Source: Planctomyces sp. SH-PL14
GTDB taxonomy: Bacteria; Planctomycetota; Planctomycetia; Planctomycetales; Planctomycetaceae
Direction of reading: 5' to 3'
NCBI RefSeq assembly: GCF_001610835.1
Contig: NZ_CP011270.1
Span: 2,622,001 to 2,686,000 of the forward strand
DNA: 64,000 bases
In this document: piece after piece, positions 58,216 through 64,000 of the stretch
Position numbering within the stretch: position 1 is the first letter of the stretch
Layout: the number at the start of each line of letters is the position of its first letter
Notes under the pieces: model-generated
Database searches by the model: none
Seen by the model: the letters and a program-made list of their open reading frames with translations, nothing else
Told to the model about the DNA's origin: nothing
Program-made: the position numbers and the translations under genes

Positions 58216-58629
58216 TCACGCGCCCTCGAACCAGCCGATGGCGCGGCAGAGTTGGAACTGGGCGATGTTGTAGTCGATCACGGCGTTGAGGTACGTCTGG
58301 CGCGACGTCGCCAGAGCCTGGGACGCCTGCAGGACCTCGATCGGAAGTCCCTGGACGTTCTCGATCCGCTGCAGGTTGAGGGCGTAGGACTTCTCGGCCG
58401 CCTGAATCGCGGCGCGCGCCCGTTCGACGCTGCGCTCCCGCTGCGAGGCCTGGCTGTGCGCCTCGGAGACTTCACGGGCGATGCGGTCGAGGAGCGCGAC
58501 CTGCCGCCATTGCGCCTGGCGGACGAGCGACGACGCTTCGTCGCGGGCCGCCCGCTCGCTGTAGCCGAGGTTGCGGATCTCCCAGTCGGCGACCGCATCG
58601 GCATCCAGACGGTCGTCGGTATTGCGAAT
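58216..58629 (-). pseudogene. TolC-family outer-membrane factor, C-terminal remnant
   Basis: On the minus strand the frame from 58629 to a TGA at 58216-58218 encodes LDADAVADWEIRNLGYSERAA near the start, then the helical run ERARAAIQAAEKSYALNLQRIENVQGLPIEVLQASQAL and a final YLNAVIDYNIAQFQLCRAIGW. This is the last third of a TolC-like protein. A stop codon (58630-58632) closes the frame upstream, and no N-terminal part follows. It is a truncated relic of a czcC/tolC gene that once stood by the adaptor and pump pieces downstream. Confidence 0.8.
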
Positions 58630-58791
58630 TCAGATGCCCCGTGCAGCCTGACGAGAGTTGTTGGCAGGCAAAGCACCGCGGCTCCGGTGTTCACATAACA
58701 ATTGCAAGAGTGCCAATGGACTGTCGTGCATGCGGTGATAAGATGAGAGGGAATTGCGAGTTCGGGGTCCCTTTCCATCGATCACCGTCGA

Positions 58792-59268
58792 ATGTCCCGC
58801 GTCGTTGCCCTCCTGCTGATTCCGCTTTGCCTGATGGGGCAGCCGATGCCTCACGTGCACGCGGGGGCCGCCGGGAAGGGCGATCACGATGGCCGGAACC
58901 ATCTCCACATGGGTCACGGTCGTGCGGGGCACGGTCACGCGGGTCACGGTCACCACCATTCGCACGGCGGCGGACACCGGCATCGACACGATCGCCCTCA
59001 TCACCATCACGATGATGAGGCCCGGCTCCCGGGATGCTCGGAGCTTCCGGATCATGACGCTGACGCCGTGTTCCTCGGCGATCTCTCGCCTGGCGGCCCC
59101 TTGAAGCGCGTGGCTGTGCCGCAATGGGATCTGGCCGTCGACATGGCCTGGGCTCCGCTGGTGCCGGTCTTTGCGGTCGAGCGCCTTTGCTGCCGTTACA
59201 TCGCCGATCCGCCTGATCCGTCGGGCGGGACGCCGATCTATCTCCAGACCGCTTCTCTGCGGATCTAA
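58792..59268 (+). CDS. His-rich secreted metal-binding protein
   Basis: 158 aa. The N-terminus MSRVVALLLIPLCLMGQPMPHVHAG looks like a signal peptide. A run of His/Gly/Asp from about 25 to 80 (e.g. HGHHHSHGGGHRHRHDRPHHHHDD) can bind nickel, zinc or copper. The rest, with LKRVAVPQWDLAVDMAWAPL and CCRYIADPPDPSGG, has no known fold. Proteins of this type accompany czc-like genes in planctomycetes, which fits the remnants on both sides. The gene itself looks intact. Confidence 0.7.
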   Translation: MSRVVALLLIPLCLMGQPMPHVHAGAAGKGDHDGRNHLHMGHGRAGHGHAGHGHHHSHGGGHRHRHDRPHHHHDDEARLPGCSELPDHDADAVFLGDLSPGGPLKRVAVPQWDLAVDMAWAPLVPVFAVERLCCRYIADPPDPSGGTPIYLQTASLRI

Positions 59269-59479
59269 CCGCGGGCTGTCGCCGTGCGATGTCATCGCAC
59301 CCGCGCGACGTTCTTTTCGGTCGACAAGGCCGTTCCCTTCGCCGCTCGAGGCGAATGGGAGCGCTGGCCGCTTTCCACGACCACCTGCGCCCCTCATCGG
59401 ACCGAACACCGGTCGGCGTTTCTCATGAACCGGCGGTGACACGCCGCCACTGAGATTTCGTTTGAGCGAAAGGCTCGCC

Positions 59480-59915
59480 ATGAAACCCTCCAGAGTGCTC
59501 CTGTGGCTCGTCCTCCTGGGCGTCCCCATCGGCGCGGCCGTGGTCACGCGCCACACCTGGCTACCGCTCCTGCAGAAACGGACCCCTCCGCCTCACACGG
59601 CCGACGACGGCGAAAGGCCGAAGGAGAAGCCGCGGATCCTGGAGCTGAGTCCGCAGGCCCGTCAGAACCTCGGTCTCGTGGCGAGGCCGGCGAAGCTTCA
59701 GTCGTACTGGCGGACCGTCCAGATCCCCGGCGAGATCGCGGACCGCGCGGGGGTCTCGGACCGGGGCCTCGTCGAGGATGCGATCGTCGACGTCGAGAAC
59801 ATCTTCCGCCGCCTGAAGGAGAACAACGCGTCGCCGACGCCAAGGCCGGCGCTCCTCGTGGTCTACGAGGCGAGCCGCGAGATCCGCAGCGCCATCGTGT
59901 TCGGGACGACGCCCG
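59480..59915 (+). pseudogene. In-frame fusion of an efflux adaptor N-terminus to an internal CzcA piece
   Basis: From the ATG at 59480 the frame begins as a metal-efflux adaptor: membrane anchor VLLWLVLLGVPIGAAVV, then LELSPQARQNLGLVARPAKL and TVQIPGEIADRAGVSDRG. At about 59765 it switches, without leaving the frame, to VEDAIVDVENIFRRLKENN and LLVVYEASREIRSAIVFGT, which corresponds to the TM4-TM5 part of CzcA (compare [16 protein letters not shown] and [17 protein letters not shown] in the intact pump at 45531). The rest of the adaptor and pump is missing. A deletion of several kilobases is the simplest explanation. Confidence 0.85.
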
Positions 59916-60084
59916 GCAACGCCCGCAACATGCACTTTGACGGACGTCGAGTCGAGCTGCGGTTTGGCGAGATCGGATTCGCCCAGTGCCTCTGCCAGAT
60001 CTTCTGTTCACACCAGCGATCGTATCGTCACTGGATGCTGCGCCACGTCCCGAATCGCACGAGTTCCGCACGCGCGGCCCACGC

Positions 60085-60856
60085 GGCATCAGGTGTTCGC
60101 CGGTCTCGACGCCCACAACGATGGAAAGCTGACGCTAGCTGAGTCACTGGGGATCCATCCTCCGGACAAGCAAGCCGGCCAGAGGCCGGCGTTTCGAAGG
60201 CTGGGCTGCGATGGGGACGGATTGCTGGCGCGCCGCGAGTGGACTGACGAGATCTCTGGAGAGCTCCCCGCCGACTGGGAGTTCCGCGTTCGGGACGACG
60301 ATGGTGACGGAGACCTGGCGTTCGGAGAGTTCACGAGCGTCATTTAAGAGAAGTGGCGGAACCTCGAAGCCCGCAAGTTCCGACTGGCGGCTGGAACCGC
60401 GACGGTCGGATTTCGCTGGACGAGTTCCGCGGCCTGCCAGGGCGGGTTCCGCTCCCGGAACGCGCCGATTCCCGATCCGGTCCGGGACGAATTGGAGCAG
60501 TCTTGAAGGGACCGTTGGTCCACCTGGGAGTCAGCGCGGAGATGTCGACCGGCGCGGTGGGAAAAGTCCCGCCGAAAGATCTGGCCAGGAAATTCGCCTC
60601 CCTCCCCCGTGCGGCGTGGGATCGGGATGGAGACGGGAGGGTCTCCGCAGAGGATTGCCGCAAGTTCCTGGCGATTGCCTATGACATTCGCGACGAGCCG
60701 GGACGGTTGATCCGCCAAGACAATGGCCGGATCGTAAACTATCACGCCATCCAGGAGTGGGATCGGGACCAGAGCGGGACTCTGTCTCGTTCCGAGTTCG
60801 TCACGAACCACTGGAGTAAGAAGGAGAGCGAGTCGATCTTCGCAAAGGGAGATTCA
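60085..60856 (+). pseudogene. Frameshifted and IS-interrupted EF-hand protein gene
   Basis: Two frames carry calcium-binding loops: first DAHNDGKLTLAE, CDGDGLLARREW and DDDGDGDLAFGEF (to a stop at 60345-60347), then, in another frame, NRDGRISLDEF, DRDGDGRVSAEDC and DRDQSGTLSRSEF to about 60850. The shared EF-hand spacing (D-x-D-x-DG pattern and E/D at position 12) shows one original multi-EF-hand protein, split by a frameshift near 60347 and cut by the left inverted repeat of the insertion sequence at 60857. No continuation is clear behind the element. Confidence 0.75.
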
Positions 60857-61766
60857 GAGCCTATCCCAGAACCGTTTCGTGAATTGGCCCGCTCTGTGCA
60901 TTTCGAGAGGTATCGACTCTCGAACGTGCATGGAGGTGCGCCCGTGGCTGTCAGTGACGCGTCAAAGTTTCACCAGATCTCCGATTCGCTCTGGGAACGG
61001 ATCGAGCCCACGCTCCCGGTTTACAAACCGAATTGTCGAGGGGACGTCCACGTCTGCCTCTACGCCGTGTTGTGACAGGCATCCTGTACGTGCTGCGGAC
61101 GGGTTGCCAATGGAAGGCAATGCCCCAGGAGTTCGGCTCCGGCAGCGCCATTCACGCCTACTTCCAGGAGTGGGTCAGGCGCGGCCTGTTCCGCAGACTG
61201 TGGCGGACCGCGCTTGAGGAATACGATGACCTGAAAGGGATCGACTGGGAGTGGCAGAGTCTGGATGGGGCGATGACCAAAGCGCCGCTCGGGGGGGAAA
61301 AAGACGGGGAAGAACCCCACAGATCGCGGGAAACTGGGGGTCAAACGCTCGGTGCTGACTGATGGCCGGGGTGTGCCGGTGGGAGTGGCCGTGGCCGGCG
61401 CCAACGTGCACGATCAGAAGTTGGTGGTCGAGACGTTCCAAAGCCTTCCCGTTCGCCGTCCCCCGGGACGACGTCGTCGTCAGCATCTGTGCGCGGACAA
61501 GGGCTACGACGCGCAGGCCATCCGCCAGACGGCGGCCCGTCGCGGATACGTCGTCCATATCCCTCGGAAGGGGACCGAGCCTCCGCGTCCTGTGCGGCGA
61601 CGGGGTCGGGCGCGACGGTGGGTGGTGGAACGTCTGCACTCGTGGACGAACCGCGCCCGACGCCTGCTGACCCGGTGGGAAAAGACAGCGGTCAACTACC
61701 TCGCATTTCTCCACCTGCAGTTCGCCATCACCGCTTGGAGGACGGCCGGGGTTCTCGGATAGGCTC
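60857..61766 (+). mobile_element. IS5-family insertion sequence (IS427-like group), 910 bp
   Basis: Terminal inverted repeats: left GAGCCTATCCCAGAACC (60857-60873) and right, as the complement, GAGCCTATCCGAGAACC (61750-61766), differing at one position. A transposase frame set fills the interior, and its stop overlaps the right repeat. Flanking bases TCA and TTA do not form an exact target duplication. Size and ends fit the IS427 group of IS5. It interrupts the EF-hand gene. Confidence 0.85.
60944..61762 (+). pseudogene. IS5-family transposase, two frame breaks
   Basis: A GTG at 60944 behind GGAGGTG starts VAVSDASKFHQISDSLWERIEPTLPVYKP. At about 61045 the match moves to another frame (RGRPRLPLRRVVTGILYVLRTGCQWKAMPQEFG, to LDGAMTKAPLGGEK). 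Near 61300, in a G8A5 run, it moves back (the GKNP-type stretch, then LTDGRGVPVGVAVAGANVHDQKLV, ADKGYDAQAI and RRWVVERLHSWTNR). The DDE-type acidic residues are the D of SLDGA, the D of ADKGYD and the E of VVERLHSW. The second break might be a programmed frameshift as in some IS427 members; the first is more likely decay. The copy is probably inactive. Confidence 0.8.
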
Positions 61767-62641
61767 TTAGAGGTGAAAAGATCACTTGTGCAAGGGATCG
61801 CGGAGTGGCCGGCGGAGAGTTCGAGGGGGAGGCGAACAGGGGAGTCATACGTGACGTGGCCTCTGCCGTGAACAGGAGAATGTAGAGGAGTCGCAGCGGG
61901 CGAGAGGGGTACCAATGAACGCGGACTGTTCCGGTTGTTGCCATAAATGGTCCCCTGCGATGAGCCGGGGGTCACGTCTTCATAAAAATTCGAATTGGCT
62001 GAAGGCTCCACCTGCGGAACCCTGGGGATTGATACCACCGAGAAGTGCTCCTCGGAGTGACGGTCGTCGCAGGTCGAATACGACGGGTACTCACGTCAAG
62101 TAGTTCAAAACGACTGTTGGCAGGGCGGCCCTTGTCGCTCCCCGGTGCGGCCGGTGGCTGTCTCGTGTGATTCCATGCGCCAATTCATCGGTGGTGGGAG
62201 ACTCAGGCCAGGTTATCTCTTCATCAGAGTCTCTCCGGCTTCCCTTGCAACACCAAAGGCGGGTCGTCACCATCCTGTCGTGGCCAGAGGGTGACTGGGC
62301 GAGGGGCCTCGAGACTAACGGGGCGTTAAAAGGGAAGGGGCCGCCATGAGGCAGTTCGTTCTGAACGTCTTCGCAATGGTGTCTAGATCGCATTTCTCGA
62401 CCGCGACGACGCAGACGTCGATCCATCCGGAGAAGGCGAGGGGTCTCACTCCTTTCGGCCCTACAAAATGCGTGATGGGTGGCGCCGATGCTGAACTACG
62501 AGAGCGAGATGAAGCAGACGCCCTTCATTTTCAGTAGGTTCAGATGCGAGGAATCCTCTGTAAGTGCTCGTTCGTTTGGCCTCAGGCATTAACAAGTGTA
62601 TAAATATGTGCGTCGGTGTGATAATTGGCCGATCGTATCAA
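61767..62641. other. Gene-poor stretch behind the insertion sequence
   Basis: About 875 bases without a gene I can support. Short frames on both strands show no domain or coding-type composition. From about 62560 the sequence becomes clearly more AT-rich than the rest of the window. It may be debris of the interrupted EF-hand locus. Confidence 0.4.
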
Positions 62642-63334
62642 ATGATTTTGGAGTCATTGCATGCCAAAGCGAAGTGCGCTTTTTCTATACTCTTGGTCGC
62701 CTACGATTATGCCATCGATGTGCAGGTCGATCCTTGGCAATTCGCGGTGCAGGTTTCCGAACTTCGAAGTCTGGGATTGTCGTTAAGCGATCTCCGATGG
62801 TTGGTTTTGAAGGGATTCGCCATTCATGGTCAGGAATGCACACTTCCCGGCGATTCGACTCGCTCGTTTCGCATTCTGCCGTATGCCTCGCTCGTTTTCT
62901 CTGAAGGGATATGCGTGGCATTGAGTTCCCACGGTGCATCGGAACTGCGCAGGCATTGCGATGAATCAATGCGATCGGAGACTTCTTTCTCAGTATCAGA
63001 TTCAGCTGCGGCCGCGCAGTCCGTGTTACAAACTCCCTCCGCCGCACCTCGGACGGTGCCGATCTGGAAGAAGGAGATCCGGGAGCTCTGGTACCGCGAT
63101 CAATTGATCAAGCGTTTTCGCGTTCCTGCCGACTCTCAGGAGCGCATCCTGGATGCGTTTCAGGAAGATAAGTGGCCAGAGTGGATTGACGATCCGCTTC
63201 CACCGAAGAATGGGGCCGATTCGCGTCGGAGACTACGCGAGGCAATCAAGTCGCTGAACCGCAACCGAGCGGCCACGGCATTGAGATTCCATAGTAATGG
63301 AGATGGGATCCGAATTCATTGGGAATGCGAATAG
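62642..63334 (+). CDS. Planctomycete conserved hypothetical protein
   Basis: 230 aa. The N-terminus ESLHAKAKCAFSILLVAYDYAIDVQVDPWQFAVQVSELRSLGLSLSDLRWLVLKGFAIHGQE looks like a helical winged-helix-type domain. A Ser/Ala linker follows near 120-140, then a second domain, PIWKKEIRELWYRDQLIKRFRVPADSQERILDAFQEDKWPEWIDDPLPPKNGADSRRRLREAIKSLNRNR. This arrangement recalls a widespread planctomycete family of unknown function, probably DNA-binding or regulatory (inference). I chose the ATG at 62642 because the homologous-looking part starts there; the frame is open 26 codons upstream. Base composition is lower in GC than the left part of the window. Confidence 0.7.
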   Translation: MILESLHAKAKCAFSILLVAYDYAIDVQVDPWQFAVQVSELRSLGLSLSDLRWLVLKGFAIHGQECTLPGDSTRSFRILPYASLVFSEGICVALSSHGASELRRHCDESMRSETSFSVSDSAAAAQSVLQTPSAAPRTVPIWKKEIRELWYRDQLIKRFRVPADSQERILDAFQEDKWPEWIDDPLPPKNGADSRRRLREAIKSLNRNRAATALRFHSNGDGIRIHWECE

Positions 63335-63386
63335 CTTGCGTCCGAAGAGCCTTACGTTCTGATTGCCCAGGCGATTGGATCAATCG

Positions 63387-63419
63387 CCCCGGGAGTGCCC
63401 CGGGAGTGCCCCGGGAGTG
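63387..63419. repeat. Three tandem 11-base units
   Basis: The unit CCCCGGGAGTG occurs three times in direct, exact tandem (63387-63397, 63398-63408, 63409-63419). It lies in the intergenic stretch between the conserved hypothetical and the last gene. Each unit holds the palindrome CCCGGG. The role is unknown; it may be slippage or a binding-site array. Confidence 0.8.
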
Positions 63420-63616
63420 CATGTTGGCAACTCTCTCCACAGGTGCCAATGTGGCGTATGAGGAGGTCGAGCTACGGCCGCCCGGTGAGTCGTAGAACTC
63501 TTGCTATCCATCAAGACCAATATTCCAAAGCACGGCGGCGATAAGGCGCACGGTCAGAAAAATAGTAGGGATCTGAGGACTGTCCGTGACGTTTTCTCCG
63601 GAAAGCAGAGCCAATT

Positions 63617-64000
63617 ATGAAGCAGTGTTTCTCGCAATACATGCTCACATCCCTTCTGTTCCTCTTGATTGCACGCCTCCAGGCTGCGGACTCCCAGTCG
63701 TCGGCGGATTCCGGCTCCAAGCCGACTTATCTCGATCGCAATGCCTACGAAGACAGTTTTGCTTATTACGGGCCACAGGGATTGTGGAAGAAGTTTCAGA
63801 AGAGCGAGACGCTGCAGGCGGGACGTGACACCTGGTTCTTCTGGACGGGGGGGGATGGCCCAGGAGGAACCCAGAACTTTTACCGGGCTCTGAGTGTCTA
63901 CTCGTCGAGTCTCTCTCTTCAAGGCAAGATTCAGTTCTACACAGTGGCCCAGATGTCGCATCGGGATCGCTGGCAGAAGCTGGGGTTGATTAATGAACCG
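63617..64000 (+). CDS. Secreted protein, C-terminus off the right edge
   Basis: 128 residues are visible without a stop. The N-terminus (MKQCFSQYMLTSLLFLLIARLQAADS) is a signal peptide. The mature part has PTYLDRNAYEDSFAYYGPQGLWKKF, then GRDTWFFWTGGDGPGGTQNFYRALSVYSS and RDRWQKLGLINEP. The GRDTWFFWTGG and LGLINEP segments recall secreted planctomycete proteins with c-type-cytochrome-like parts, but no heme motif lies in the visible piece. Purine-rich GGAAAG precedes the ATG. Function not assigned. Confidence 0.65.
   Translation, partial: MKQCFSQYMLTSLLFLLIARLQAADSQSSADSGSKPTYLDRNAYEDSFAYYGPQGLWKKFQKSETLQAGRDTWFFWTGGDGPGGTQNFYRALSVYSSSLSLQGKIQFYTVAQMSHRDRWQKLGLINEP

Noticed and set aside
61175-62038. 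Minus-strand open frame across the transposase end
   Set aside because: No recognisable domain, antisense to the transposase and extends into non-coding debris.
63387-63419. Possible start of a CRISPR array
   Set aside because: The units are contiguous with no spacers and only 11 bases long; no cas gene is near.

Overview
The window reads as a stretch of a planctomycete chromosome (Planctomycetota, Planctomycetales-like). The evidence is high G+C over most of its length and several families typical of that phylum: a planctomycete cytochrome (PSCyt1/DUF1549/DUF1553) protein next to a DUF1501 protein, a DUF1559 prepilin-like protein, a DUF1207 protein, large Gly-rich secreted proteins, and a planctomycete-type conserved hypothetical near the right end. 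No rRNA, tRNA or CRISPR array was seen.

Layout. 0-5 kb: phosphoketolase (cut by the left edge) diverging from L-lactate dehydrogenase, then a HAD phosphatase and a glycerol-1-phosphate dehydrogenase. 5-8.5 kb: a two-gene module of a secreted SnoaL/NTF2-like protein and a Gly-rich TPR protein; a paralogous copy in the same gene order lies inverted at 26.8-23.4 kb. 8.6-13.4 kb: an AcrAB-type RND pump. 13.5-17.1 kb: a YHS-like protein, PPK2 polyphosphate kinase and the NrfHA ammonia-forming nitrite reductase. 17.7-22.3 kb: the DUF1549/DUF1553 plus DUF1501 pair. 22.4 kb: a protein with a HEPN-like motif. 32.0-27.1 kb (minus): a DcaP-like porin, a Dcu C4-dicarboxylate antiporter and an aspartase with an N-terminal cyclic-nucleotide-binding-like domain, which together form a plausible aspartate/fumarate/succinate unit from outer membrane to enzyme. 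32.5-37.5 kb: a beta-CASP metallo-hydrolase, an AspT/YidE-type antiporter and a SulP transporter. 37.7-41.1 kb: a DUF1207 protein and two glycosyltransferases. 42-51 kb: a metal-type RND efflux set (TolC-like, diverging from adaptor and CzcA/CusA-like pump) followed by an OmpR-type two-component system.

The most interesting region is 51.4-58.1 kb. A small Cys/His lipoprotein and a DUF1559 protein lead into a tightly coupled operon of a secreted, membrane-anchored CobN/ChlH-like chelatase, a MotA/TolQ/ExbB-like protein and a DUF2149 protein. This is the core gene set of the Bacteroidota heme-use loci (HmuS-like dechelatase, proton-channel-like partner, DUF2149), here without a TonB receptor and coupled to a planctomycete prepilin-like gene.

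58.2-62 kb is decayed: a TolC C-terminal fragment, a His-rich protein, an in-frame fusion of an adaptor N-terminus to an internal CzcA piece, and a frameshifted EF-hand gene interrupted by a 910-bp IS5-family element. The last 2 kb have visibly lower G+C, with a conserved hypothetical and a secreted protein running off the edge.

A dispersed repeat of about 310 bp, rich in hairpins, occurs three times between genes (17.17, 41.82 and 48.61 kb) in both orientations.
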